DNA of 64,000 bases from Flavobacterium tyrosinilyticum. GTDB taxonomy: Bacteria; Bacteroidota; Bacteroidia; Flavobacteriales; Flavobacteriaceae. Both the position numbers and the translations under genes were made by a program. Below, piece after piece: positions 35,461-44,050 of the stretch. The DNA lies in contig NZ_JAMOKG010000003.1 of the NCBI RefSeq assembly GCF_023656565.1, positions 1,178,001 through 1,242,000 of the forward strand, in the 5' to 3' direction. The notes below the pieces were generated by a model. That model made no database searches. It was not told the origin of the DNA and was given only the letters and a program-made list of their open reading frames with translations. How positions within the stretch are numbered: position 1 is the first letter of the stretch; the number at the start of each line of letters is the position of its first letter.

Positions 35461-37440
35461 ATGAAAAATATATTTATTCTTTTTTGTTTACTATTCCTAA
35501 ATCTTTCTTTTTCTCAACAAAAACAGAGCTTTACAGTTAGTTCACCTAATGGAAAAATCGAAGTTAAAATTGCAGTAAATGATAAAATTTCATGGTCAAT
35601 TTCGCATGAAAAAGATTTGATTTTAGCGCCATCAGAAATGTCTTTGACTTTGGATGAAAATCAGATTTTAGGAAAAAATCCTGTTGTTTTAAATTCGAAA
35701 AAAGAAAGTATAAATACTTCTTTTGAAACGCCTTTGTACAAAAAGAAAACGGTCAAAGACCAATACAACAAACTGATTCTAAATTTTAAAAATGATTTCG
35801 CTCTTGAATTTCGTGTTTTTGATGATGGGGCTGCCTATCGTTTCATCACAAAAAAGAAAAAAGAGATTACAGTTAAAGATGAAGAAGTGGTTCTAAATTT
35901 TGATCAGGATTACAATACTTTGATGCCGTATGTACGAGATTTAAGAAATCCGAAAGATCAGTTTATTTCTTCGTTTGAATCGCATTATGAAAACAAAAAA
36001 ATAAGTGAATTTGCTAAAGATACTTTGGCGTTTTTACCTTTTTTGATTGATTATAAAAACCATAAAAAAGCCGTTTTTCTAGAAGCTGATCTCGAAGATT
36101 ATGCCGGATTATTTGTCACAAATAATAAAAACAAAACAGGTTTTGAATCTCGTTTTTCTAAATATCCAACTCAAGAAAACAACGGCGGATTTAATTACCT
36201 CAACAAACTAATTACCGAAAGAGCTGATTATTTGGTAAAAACAAAAGGAACGAGAACTTTTCCGTGGCGAGCGATTGTCATTTCTGAAAATGATGCTGCT
36301 TTAGCCAATAACGATATGGTTCAGAAATTAGCGGAACCTTCTACAATAAAGGACATTTCATGGATAAAACCAGGAAAAGTCGCTTGGGATTGGTGGAACG
36401 ATTGGAATATTTACAATGTAGATTTTAAAGCGGGAATTAATACGCAGACGTATAAATATTATATTGATTTTGCTTCTAAAAATAAGGTCGAATATGTCGT
36501 TTTAGACGAAGGATGGAGCATTGAAACCGACATTATGAAACATAATCCGAATGTGGATCTGGAAGCTTTAATCGCTTACGCGAAAGAACGAAACGTTGGC
36601 ATTATTTTGTGGGCTTCATGGATGGCTTTGCATGAAAATATTGATCGCGTTTTTGACAATTATGCAAAACTGGGCGTAAAAGGTTTTAAAGTAGATTTTA
36701 TTGACCGTGACGATGCCAAAATGGTCAATTCGGTTTATGATATTGCACAAAAAGCAGCCAATCATAAATTGATTATTGATTTTCACGGAATGTACAAACC
36801 AACTGGAATTCAGAGAACGTATCCAAATATTTTAAATTTTGAAGGCGTAAAAGGTTTAGAAAATAATAAATGGACTGCAAATGACGATGTTCCGCTTTAT
36901 GATACCACAATTCCGTTTATTCGAATGATGGCTGGACCAATGGACTACACGCCTGGTGCTATGCGAAATGCTACCAAAAGCGAATTCAAACCAAGTCATT
37001 CTACTCCAATGAGTCAGGGAACAAGATGCCATCAATTGGCATTGTACACTATTTTTGAAGCACCTTTGCAAATGATGGCTGATAGTCCGACCGCTTTTAT
37101 TAAAGAGCAGGAAAGCACAGACTTTATTGCTAAAGTTCCAACTATTTTTGATGAAACTGTTGCCTTAGACGGAGAAGTTGGAAAATTCGTTTCTATCGCT
37201 AGAAGAAAAGGAAACACTTGGTACTTAGGCGCAATAACAAACTGGGATTCTAGAGATATTACAATTGATTTTTCTTTCCTTGAAAAAGGCAAAAAATTCC
37301 AAGCCGAAATTTTCTCAGATGGAATAAATGCAGATAAAGCTGCGACCGATTATAAAAAAGAGATTATTACTGTTGATTCGATAACCAAGTTAAAATATCG
37401 TTTGGCTAGCGGAGGCGGATTGGCGATGATTATTAAATAA
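35461..37440 (+). CDS. GH97 glycoside hydrolase, retaining alpha-galactosidase type
   Basis: 659 residues with signal peptide (NLSFSQ). The N-terminal GH97 beta-sandwich (~20-275: SPNGKIEVKIAVNDKISW, FRVFDDGAAYRF) precedes the (beta/alpha)8 domain (~290-560: GKVAWDWWNDWNIY, YVVLDEGWS) and a C-terminal beta domain. D412 in GFKVDFIDRDD and E461 in LNFEGVKG fit the retaining branch of GH97, whose studied member is an alpha-galactosidase. SusB-type inverting members lack this aspartate. Removal of galactose from galacto(gluco)mannan oligosaccharides is the likely role. The ATG at 35461 is chosen over one at 35422 because only it begins with a signal peptide. Last gene of the rightward operon, followed by a terminator. 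Confidence 0.9.
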   Translation: MKNIFILFCLLFLNLSFSQQKQSFTVSSPNGKIEVKIAVNDKISWSISHEKDLILAPSEMSLTLDENQILGKNPVVLNSKKESINTSFETPLYKKKTVKDQYNKLILNFKNDFALEFRVFDDGAAYRFITKKKKEITVKDEEVVLNFDQDYNTLMPYVRDLRNPKDQFISSFESHYENKKISEFAKDTLAFLPFLIDYKNHKKAVFLEADLEDYAGLFVTNNKNKTGFESRFSKYPTQENNGGFNYLNKLITERADYLVKTKGTRTFPWRAIVISENDAALANNDMVQKLAEPSTIKDISWIKPGKVAWDWWNDWNIYNVDFKAGINTQTYKYYIDFASKNKVEYVVLDEGWSIETDIMKHNPNVDLEALIAYAKERNVGIILWASWMALHENIDRVFDNYAKLGVKGFKVDFIDRDDAKMVNSVYDIAQKAANHKLIIDFHGMYKPTGIQRTYPNILNFEGVKGLENNKWTANDDVPLYDTTIPFIRMMAGPMDYTPGAMRNATKSEFKPSHSTPMSQGTRCHQLALYTIFEAPLQMMADSPTAFIKEQESTDFIAKVPTIFDETVALDGEVGKFVSIARRKGNTWYLGAITNWDSRDITIDFSFLEKGKKFQAEIFSDGINADKAATDYKKEIITVDSITKLKYRLASGGGLAMIIK

Positions 37441-37446
37441 AAAAAA

Positions 37447-37472
37447 GGAGAACATTTAGTTCTCCTTTTTTT
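37447..37472 (+). terminator. Intrinsic terminator of the GH26-GH97 operon
   Basis: Stem GGAGAAC / GTTCTCC with 5-base loop and seven T residues, 6 bases after the GH97 stop; preceded by an A-run, so it may also act on the convergent aldo/keto reductase transcript. Confidence 0.9.
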
Positions 37473-37499
37473 ATCATTTCACATTTTACAAATAACATT

Positions 37500-38456
37500 T
37501 TACGCTAATATCTTCTCAATCGCATTCAATTCATCCTGCGAAAATTCCGTATTCTGAAGACAATCAATATTATTACACAATTGTTTTACAGAACTCGCGC
37601 CAATTAAAACAGACGTAATTCGTTTGTCTTTTTGCAGCCAAGCCAAAGCCATTTGCGCCAAAGATTGGTTTCTATTCTGAGCAATTTCATTCAGCTGAAT
37701 TAATTTCTGAATACGTTCCTGCGTCACCTCATCTTCTTTCAAATGTCCGTTTGGATTATGTGCTCTTGAATTTTGAGGAATTCCCTTTAAATATTTATCG
37801 GTTAAAAGTCCTTGTGCCAAAGGCGAAAACGCAATACAGCCTACTCCTTTTTCTTCCAAAACATCCAATAAACCATTTTCAACCCAGCGCTCCAACATGG
37901 AGTATTTTGCCTGATGAATCAAACATGGGGTTCCCAATTGTTTCAAAACATCAACTGCAACTCGAGTCTGTTCTGCAGAATAATTACTGATTCCAACATA
38001 CAAAGCTTTGCCGCTTCTTACAGCGTGATCCAAAGCCATCATCGTTTCTTCAATCGGAGTTTCTGGATCTGGACGATGCGAATAAAAAATATCTACATAA
38101 TCGATGCTCATTCGTTTCAAACTCTGATCTAGACTAGAAAGCAAATATTTTCTAGAGCCCCAATCTCCATAAGGTCCGTTCCACATCGTATAACCTGCTT
38201 TTGTAGAAATCACGATTTCATCACGCAGATTTCCCTGAAAATTATGCCATAAGATTTTACCAAAATTCTCTTCAGCAGAACCTGGAACTGGCCCGTAATT
38301 ATTCGCTAAATCAAAATGAGTAATTCCTTTATCAAAAGCTTCAATGGCAATACTTTCGGCATTTTCAAAATTATCAACCGAACCGAAGTTATGCCATAAT
38401 CCTAAAGAAATTTCTGGAAGCAATAAACCACTTTTGCCACATCTGTTATATTTCAT
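37500..38456 (-). CDS. Aldo/keto reductase (YghZ-like)
   Basis: 318-residue TIM-barrel NADPH-dependent oxidoreductase without signal peptide. Catalytic tetrad parts are visible: D in FDLANNYGP with Y, K in VISTKAGY and H in IFYSHRPDP. The C-terminal coenzyme-binding segment SVLIGASSVKQL is also clear. The opening RCGKSGLLLPEISLGLW and the GxGCIAFSPLAQGLLTDKYL segment place it near the L-glyceraldehyde-3-phosphate reductase/YghZ group. Its place in the mannan region suggests a role in sugar or aldehyde reduction, but this is only context. Convergent with the GH97 operon. Confidence 0.88.
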   Translation of the reverse strand: MKYNRCGKSGLLLPEISLGLWHNFGSVDNFENAESIAIEAFDKGITHFDLANNYGPVPGSAEENFGKILWHNFQGNLRDEIVISTKAGYTMWNGPYGDWGSRKYLLSSLDQSLKRMSIDYVDIFYSHRPDPETPIEETMMALDHAVRSGKALYVGISNYSAEQTRVAVDVLKQLGTPCLIHQAKYSMLERWVENGLLDVLEEKGVGCIAFSPLAQGLLTDKYLKGIPQNSRAHNPNGHLKEDEVTQERIQKLIQLNEIAQNRNQSLAQMALAWLQKDKRITSVLIGASSVKQLCNNIDCLQNTEFSQDELNAIEKILA

Positions 38457-38514
38457 GTTTATAATTTAAAAGTTGAAGTTTTAATAGATTTTAAAGGTAG
38501 AAAAAAATACTAAG

Positions 38515-38649
38515 TTTTGCCACAAAGACTCTAAGACACAAAGATTTTTATCCAAAAATGAAATCGCCACGAATTCACGAATTTTTAAACAATAAATTCG
38601 TGAATTCGTGGCGAAAAAAACTTAGCGTCTTAGAGTCTTTGTGGCAAAA
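38515..38649. repeat. Nested inverted repeats (22-bp outer, 20-bp inner arms)
   Basis: Outer arms 38515-38536 and 38628-38649 are exact complements (TTTTGCCACAAAGACTCTAA...). Inside, arms 38565-38584 and 38594-38613 are exact complements (CGCCACGAATTCACGAATTT) with a 9-base loop. The whole could fold as one long stem with internal bulges. It lies between the GH3 gene (stop side) and the aldo/keto reductase start side on the same strand. It contains no T-run typical of terminators. Confidence 0.85.
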
Positions 38650-38654
38650 ACCTT

Positions 38655-40952
38655 TTACTCTTTAATTTCAAAACCATCCTGCAAACCTTTATCAGAGCTT
38701 CCTCCAACCATGATTTTAAAAGTTCCCGGTTCTAATAAATAAGCTCCTTCATTATTATAAAAACCAAGTTCTTTATCTGTCAAAGTAAACTTTACCGTTT
38801 TAGTTTCTCCTTTTTTCAGATTAACCAATCCAAAACCTTTCAATTCTTTTATTGGGCGAACGATACTTGCAAATTCATCATGAATGTATAATTGAACTAC
38901 TTCTTTTCCATCGTAATTTCCTGAGTTGGTAACTTCAACACTTACCTCAACTTTTTCCCCTTTTGCAAAAGCCGTTTTATTCAATTTCAAATTTTTATAA
39001 TCGAAAGTCGTGTAGCTTAAACCAAAACCAAACGGAAATTGAGGCGTTTTCTCTACATCCATATAATGCGACCAGAAAACATTTTTATCGCTGTCTATCG
39101 GTCTTCCTGTGCTGTATTTGTTGTAATAAATTGGCACCTGCCCTACATTTCTTGGAAACGACATTGGCAATTTTCCACTCGGATTGTAATCTCCGTATAA
39201 AACCTGCGCAACTGCATTCCCAGTCTGCGTTCCTAAATGCCAAGCTTCTACAATTGCTGGAACATTTTCTGCTGCCCATGGAATACTCAACGGACGACCA
39301 TTGTTTAAAACCAAAACGACATTCGGGTTTACTTTATAAATTTCTTCTAATAATTCCTGCTGTAAACCAGGCAAGTTCAAATCAGTTCTACTTCTTCCCT
39401 CACCGCTTTGGAAACCATATTCTCCTAAAACCATTACCACAACATCTGCGTTTTTCGCCGCTTTTTTTGCTGCTTCAAATCCGCTTTTATCTGTTGTATT
39501 GAAAACTGTTTCCGTTAAGAAAGTAGCTTTCTGTTTCAATAAATCAACACCTTTTTCAAAAGTTAGTTGATTGTCTTTATATTGTTGCATTCCTTCTAAA
39601 ACCGAAACTGCTGTATCATCAGAAGCAGCAATTCTCCAACTTCCTAGCGGACTGTTTTTATCATTTGCCAAAGCTCCAATCAAAGCTATTTTCTGTCCGG
39701 ATTTCTTTAGCGGAAGCAAATTCTTTTCATTTTTTAATAAAACGATCGATTTTTTCGCCATATCCAAAACGCCATCGTTATTGGCTTTACTTCCAACCAC
39801 TTCTTTCTCGCGCTTTTCATCACAATATCTATACGGATCATCAAATAATCCTAATTCAAATTTTACGCGCAAAATTCTACGGACAGCATCATCAACCAAG
39901 GCTTCTTTTACTTTTCCTGATTTTACTAAATCGACCAGTTTTGCCACATATAAATACGATTCCATATCCATATCAGAACCTGCAATTACTGCTTTTGCCG
40001 TTGCATCGGCTTCGTCTTTTGCATATCCATGCGCAATCATTTCACGAATCGAAGCGTAATCCGAAATTACAAATCCGTCAAACTTCCATTTTCCTTTTAA
40101 AATATCTCTTTGTAAAAAAGCATTTCCAGTTGCCGGAACACCATTCAACGTATTAAACGAATTCATAAACGTACGAACTCCCGCTTCAACCGTTGCTTCA
40201 AAAGGAGGCAAAACCGAATTGTACAATTTAGAATTACTGATATCTACAATATTATATTCTAATCCTGCTTCAACATAACCATAAGCAGCAAAGTGTTTCG
40301 CACAAGCCGCAATCGTATTTACTTTGGCCAAATCTGCAATGGTTTCTCCTTGAAAACCTTTCACACGAGCATAACCCACTTTACTTCCTAAATAAGGATC
40401 TTCTCCTGCACCTTCCATTACACGCCCCCAGCGCGCATCGTTTGCAACGTCAACATTTGGTCCAAAAGTCCAATTGATTCCAGATGCCGAAGCTTCATCT
40501 GCCGCAATCGCCGCCGATTTTTTAATCGCTTCCAAATCCCAACTTGCCGCTTCTGCCAACGGAATCGGACTTAACGTTTTATAACCATGTATTACGTCAA
40601 AACCAATAATTAATGGAATTCCCAATCGCGTTTCTTCAACCGCAATTTTCTGTACAGCACGAACTTCTTTTACGCCACGAACCGTCAGCATCGATCCAAC
40701 CAATCCTTTTCTTAAATGTTCGTATTTTAATTCGGCTGTTCCGCCTTTTGGCGCAGGTCCAGTAACATCCCAAAAACCATTATATTGGTTCATCTGTCCC
40801 ACTTTTTCCTCCAGCGTCATTAATGGCAAAAGCAAATCTATACGTTGCTCAACAGTTTTATTTTTATCCAGATACGGCTTTTTTTGTGCACTCATATTTC
40901 CAACAGTAAACAGGGAAAATACCCCAATAATTAGTATTTGTTTATTTTTCAT
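38655..40952 (-). CDS. GH3 beta-glycosidase (BglX-like)
   Basis: 765 residues with signal peptide (GNMSAQ), probably periplasmic. GH3 N-terminal barrel (~30-380) with KHFAAYG (219-225) and the nucleophile aspartate D298 in GFVISDYAS; second alpha/beta domain with NADVVVMVLGEYGFQSGEGRSRTDLNLPG, holding the acid/base region; C-terminal fibronectin III-like domain (~660-750). Overall very close in pattern to periplasmic beta-glucosidase BglX. In this locus it would remove beta-glucosyl ends from glucomannan oligosaccharides. No GH2-type beta-mannosidase is seen here, in keeping with the epimerase/phosphorylase route for mannose. Confidence 0.93.
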   Translation of the reverse strand: MKNKQILIIGVFSLFTVGNMSAQKKPYLDKNKTVEQRIDLLLPLMTLEEKVGQMNQYNGFWDVTGPAPKGGTAELKYEHLRKGLVGSMLTVRGVKEVRAVQKIAVEETRLGIPLIIGFDVIHGYKTLSPIPLAEAASWDLEAIKKSAAIAADEASASGINWTFGPNVDVANDARWGRVMEGAGEDPYLGSKVGYARVKGFQGETIADLAKVNTIAACAKHFAAYGYVEAGLEYNIVDISNSKLYNSVLPPFEATVEAGVRTFMNSFNTLNGVPATGNAFLQRDILKGKWKFDGFVISDYASIREMIAHGYAKDEADATAKAVIAGSDMDMESYLYVAKLVDLVKSGKVKEALVDDAVRRILRVKFELGLFDDPYRYCDEKREKEVVGSKANNDGVLDMAKKSIVLLKNEKNLLPLKKSGQKIALIGALANDKNSPLGSWRIAASDDTAVSVLEGMQQYKDNQLTFEKGVDLLKQKATFLTETVFNTTDKSGFEAAKKAAKNADVVVMVLGEYGFQSGEGRSRTDLNLPGLQQELLEEIYKVNPNVVLVLNNGRPLSIPWAAENVPAIVEAWHLGTQTGNAVAQVLYGDYNPSGKLPMSFPRNVGQVPIYYNKYSTGRPIDSDKNVFWSHYMDVEKTPQFPFGFGLSYTTFDYKNLKLNKTAFAKGEKVEVSVEVTNSGNYDGKEVVQLYIHDEFASIVRPIKELKGFGLVNLKKGETKTVKFTLTDKELGFYNNEGAYLLEPGTFKIMVGGSSDKGLQDGFEIKE

Positions 40953-41018
40953 AGTGGTTTAGTTAGTTTTTCTTTAAGATTCTAAGGTTCTGAGACGCTG
41001 AGATTCTAAGTTTTTGTT

Positions 41019-41114
41019 GGGCGTGTCCCGCTGAAAAAGCGGGTCGGGCTATCCGTTTCAAGTCCTCGCTCTTCCTTCGTCAGGCTGTGGGCTTTCCACT
41101 GCTATCCCTCACGC
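41019..41114. repeat. GC-rich structured intergenic repeat
   Basis: ~96-base island much richer in GC than its surroundings. It is bounded by GGGCGTG and its partner CACGC, with a local hairpin CCCGC-TGAAAAA-GCGGG (41027-41043) and the segments GTCGGGCTATCCG and GCTTTCCACTGCTATCCC. It looks like one of the dispersed repeats typical of flavobacterial genomes. No coding potential. Upstream of the GH3 gene. Confidence 0.6.
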
Positions 41115-41146
41115 AAATCGTTTTCAAAAGAGCGTTTTTGTTTACC

Positions 41147-41248
41147 TTGTCATCCTGAGGAACGAAGGATCACATTAGAAACTCCGTACAGAACTTCGCC
41201 AAACTTTGTCGAGTTTAGTGTGTGATCCTTCGTTCCTCAGGATGACAA
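41147..41248. repeat. Perfect 28-bp inverted repeat
   Basis: Arms 41147-41174 and 41221-41248 are exact complements (core GTCATCCTGAGGAACGAAGG) separated by 46 bases. A half-site-like sequence of another dispersed type (GGGGCTTCGACTTCGCTCAG) follows at 41268-41287. The arm is related to that of the element at 49006-49106. Together with the element at 41019-41114 it fills most of the 406-base gap between the GH3 and esterase genes. Confidence 0.85.
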
Positions 41249-41358
41249 ACTTCATGTCTCACTTTGCGGGGCTTCGACTTCGCTCAGCCTGACAAAACAG
41301 TTCTACAATCTAAAATCTACATTCTCTATTCTATGTTCTATTTTCTATTTTCTAAAAT

Positions 41359-42744
41359 CTAAAATCCTTCAGTCGTAAAACAAGAAGCCGGCAAATTCGC
41401 TTTATTAAACAAATCCGACTGCGTTGTATTTCCCCATGCAAATCTCACTTTTGCAGGAGAAGATACTTTTTTACTTGTCAAAATCACTTCGTTATTTTTA
41501 ATCGAAGCTTCGGCTGTATAGAAAACTCCATCACTTCCAGCCACTTCAAATTGATTCGATTTTTTATCTTTAAAATAAAGTCCATCAGCATAATCAAAAG
41601 AAACAATTGCCTTGTTTTTTTCAATCTTAACCTCTTTAAACAATGGACCATTTACCAAGTTTGAATTGGTTTTATACGTTTCCTTCAAAGCCAGATTCGC
41701 TAAACGAATTCCAACTGATTTTTTGTTTTTGGGATGAATATCAATCGTATCCGAAATATCGCTAATCACAACCATTCCTGTTTTTGGAACTTCTTTCAAT
41801 AATTTTCTTTGAGAATTTCTTACCGTTACATTTGAGAAATTATTAGAACCCGTTTTAAACGGCGCTATCTGAACATAGTAAAACGGAAAATTATCATTCC
41901 ATTCCTTTCTCCAAGAAGTAATTAAAGCTCCCAGAGTTTTATCATAAACCAAAGAACCCACATTTGATTCTCCCTGATACCAAAGCGTTCCTGCAATTTT
42001 AAATCCCACAATCGGGTAAATCATGGCATTGTAAGCACGTCCTGGCTGTCTTGGTCCGTATTCCTGTTCGTTTAGTTTTTTAGCATTTTCTAATAAAAGC
42101 GGATCATTATTTACCACCTCTTCTGGCATCCAGATTTCTGCAGGAGTTCCTCCCCAATTGGAAGAAATTAATCCGATTGGAACATTTTTTAAATCTTCGC
42201 GAAGGCGTTTGGCAAAAAAGTAACCAATAGCGCTAAAATATTTCATCGTTTCCGGAGTCGATTCTGTCCAGTTTCCCAACAAATTATTCTGCGGACTTGT
42301 AGCGGTTAATTTCGGAACCGTAAAAAATCGAATGTTTGGATTCGTTGCATTTTTCATTTCTTCTTCACCGTCATCAATTCCCCAGCTTACCGACATTTCC
42401 ATATTCGATTGACCAGAACAAAGCCAAACTTCTCCAATCAAAATATTTTTTAGAACCACTTCATTGTAACCTTTTATCGAAATTGCAAAAGGTCCGCCAG
42501 CCTCTGGAGTTTTAATCGTGATTTCCCATTTCGCCTGATTATTGGCCACGGTTTTATACTCCTGATTGTTCCAACTCGAAGCCAGTTTAATTTCTTCTTT
42601 CGGATTTGCCCAACCCCAAATTTTCACTTCAGAGTTGCGCTGTAAAACCATATTATCACTAAAAATATTCGGAAGCGAAACGTTTGCCATCATAGTACTG
42701 GAAATCAATAAAAAGAAAACAAACTTATAGATATTATTTTTCAT
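41359..42744 (-). CDS. Sialate O-acetylesterase-like SGNH esterase
   Basis: 461 residues with signal peptide (TMMANVSLP). The family pattern is sialate O-acetylesterase (SASA/DUF303): N-terminal beta domain LPNIFSDNMVLQRN, SGNH block I EVWLCSGQSNMEM with nucleophile S113, GGTPAEIWMP, and block III/V-like segments WYQGESN and the late DTIDIHPKNK with the catalytic histidine. Substrate here is more likely acetylated plant polysaccharide than sialic acid, because it is encoded beside a CE2-type esterase within a mannan locus (inference). Its start overlaps the end of the preceding esterase gene by 11 bases, so translation may be coupled. Confidence 0.88.
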   Translation of the reverse strand: MKNNIYKFVFFLLISSTMMANVSLPNIFSDNMVLQRNSEVKIWGWANPKEEIKLASSWNNQEYKTVANNQAKWEITIKTPEAGGPFAISIKGYNEVVLKNILIGEVWLCSGQSNMEMSVSWGIDDGEEEMKNATNPNIRFFTVPKLTATSPQNNLLGNWTESTPETMKYFSAIGYFFAKRLREDLKNVPIGLISSNWGGTPAEIWMPEEVVNNDPLLLENAKKLNEQEYGPRQPGRAYNAMIYPIVGFKIAGTLWYQGESNVGSLVYDKTLGALITSWRKEWNDNFPFYYVQIAPFKTGSNNFSNVTVRNSQRKLLKEVPKTGMVVISDISDTIDIHPKNKKSVGIRLANLALKETYKTNSNLVNGPLFKEVKIEKNKAIVSFDYADGLYFKDKKSNQFEVAGSDGVFYTAEASIKNNEVILTSKKVSSPAKVRFAWGNTTQSDLFNKANLPASCFTTEGF

Positions 42745-43834
42745 TTAGTAACTTCTTTAAAAATGGAGCATATTCGTCTGCCAAAACCTTATGATCTGCC
42801 ACATCTGGATGTCCAGAACATCCATTTGGAGTCATCGGTTTGAATTTAAAAATCTGAATGGGCTTATGCGCTTTATCATTTGCGAAAGCGGTTTTAACTT
42901 TATTTAGGCAATCTTCAAAAACAACTCCTCTTTCTCCTCCAACCATTGGACTATTTGTAATTACAATCTGTACTTTCGGATTATGCTTATAAAGCATTTT
43001 GATGAAGTTTACATAATTAGAAACATACTTTTCAGCGTTAAATGGAAGACGTTCTTTTTTGCCATCTCCACCAGAAAAATCATTTGTTCCTAAAGCAATG
43101 CTGATAATATCGGGCTGAAAAGCAAAATCATATTTAGGTTTTGAAGCGTCTTTCGTCAGATATAAATTTGGATAAGCATCAGGCATTATAACTTCGTCTT
43201 TATTCTCGTCATTCCAATTTCTGTACATTCCAATTCCAGAAACGCAACTCATTAAATAATCAACACCAATCTCTCTTGAAAGTGTTGGACCGTAAGCATA
43301 ATAACTATTGTGGTGATCGTAATATTCTCCTTTATCACAAGGAATTTCAGAACCATCGCTTGCTGCACCGCAAGTAATCGAATCTCCGATAAACTCGATT
43401 TTCTTTTTCTTTTTAAACGAAATTGACGTCAGCTTTGCCGTTGTTCCAGCGAACAAAACTCCGCCTGTATGCGCTTCTGTGTTTTTATAAATTTCTAAAC
43501 GATGTTCTTTCTGATTTGAAGTAATCTTTATTGGAAAAGATTGAGCCGCACCTTTTTCAATTCTAATTTTCCCAATATATTTTCCATCCAAAACCAATTG
43601 CACATAATTATGATGTTGATAAGAATCAACACTTTGAAGTGAAATAGAACATTCATTTCCAGTAAAATTGAAAGAAACAGAAGAAGCAGTTCCAATCAAA
43701 ATGATAGTATCATGCTGTAATTTTTCTATGCGACCTTGATACAAGAAAGTTTTATTTGAATTTAGTGTTTGTGAGTTCGAAATGATCGAAATCAGCAAAA
43801 ACGAAATTAAAAGTGCTATTTTTTTAGGAAACAT
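42734..43834 (-). CDS. CE2-type acetyl esterase (SGNH hydrolase)
   Basis: 366 residues with signal peptide (IISNSQ). N-terminal jelly-roll domain (~25-140, QGRIEKLQHDTIILIGTASSV; HTGGVLFAGT) followed by an SGNH domain (~145-366): block I KKIEFIGDSITCGAASDG with nucleophile S152, block III ISIALGTNDFSGGDG, and a final GHPDVADHK holding the catalytic histidine. This two-domain layout is that of carbohydrate esterase family 2, which removes acetyl groups from xylan, mannan and gluco-oligosaccharides, typically from O-6. First gene of a pair with the sialate-esterase-like gene. Confidence 0.87.
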   Translation of the reverse strand: MFPKKIALLISFLLISIISNSQTLNSNKTFLYQGRIEKLQHDTIILIGTASSVSFNFTGNECSISLQSVDSYQHHNYVQLVLDGKYIGKIRIEKGAAQSFPIKITSNQKEHRLEIYKNTEAHTGGVLFAGTTAKLTSISFKKKKKIEFIGDSITCGAASDGSEIPCDKGEYYDHHNSYYAYGPTLSREIGVDYLMSCVSGIGMYRNWNDENKDEVIMPDAYPNLYLTKDASKPKYDFAFQPDIISIALGTNDFSGGDGKKERLPFNAEKYVSNYVNFIKMLYKHNPKVQIVITNSPMVGGERGVVFEDCLNKVKTAFANDKAHKPIQIFKFKPMTPNGCSGHPDVADHKVLADEYAPFLKKLLNEK

Positions 43835-44050
43835 AATTTATTTGTTAAAATCTAAATACGATTCACAAATATATTGGAAAGAGATTATCTAAAAAGATAC
43901 TAAAATGTCAAAAAGTAATAAAAAAACACCACATAAACACATCAATTTTCGATCGAAGAGCGTTAATTCTTACAATTGAAACAAATAGTATTCTATTGAA
44001 ATTCTAGATTTAAGCCTTATCTTTACCATTTAACCCTTTTTGTATACAAA

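Noticed and set aside
39571..40156. Overlapping long plus-strand frames opposite the GH3 gene
   Set aside because: They are antisense shadows of a well conserved gene with intact catalytic motifs.
41019..41296. Remnant of an insertion sequence
   Set aside because: There are inverted repeats but no transposase fragment in any frame and no target-site duplication could be identified.
41359..42744. True sialic acid O-acetylesterase in a sialidase locus
   Set aside because: No sialidase, sialic acid transporter or NanA/NanE-like catabolic set is nearby; the AGE-family epimerase here has the features of a mannobiose/cellobiose 2-epimerase.
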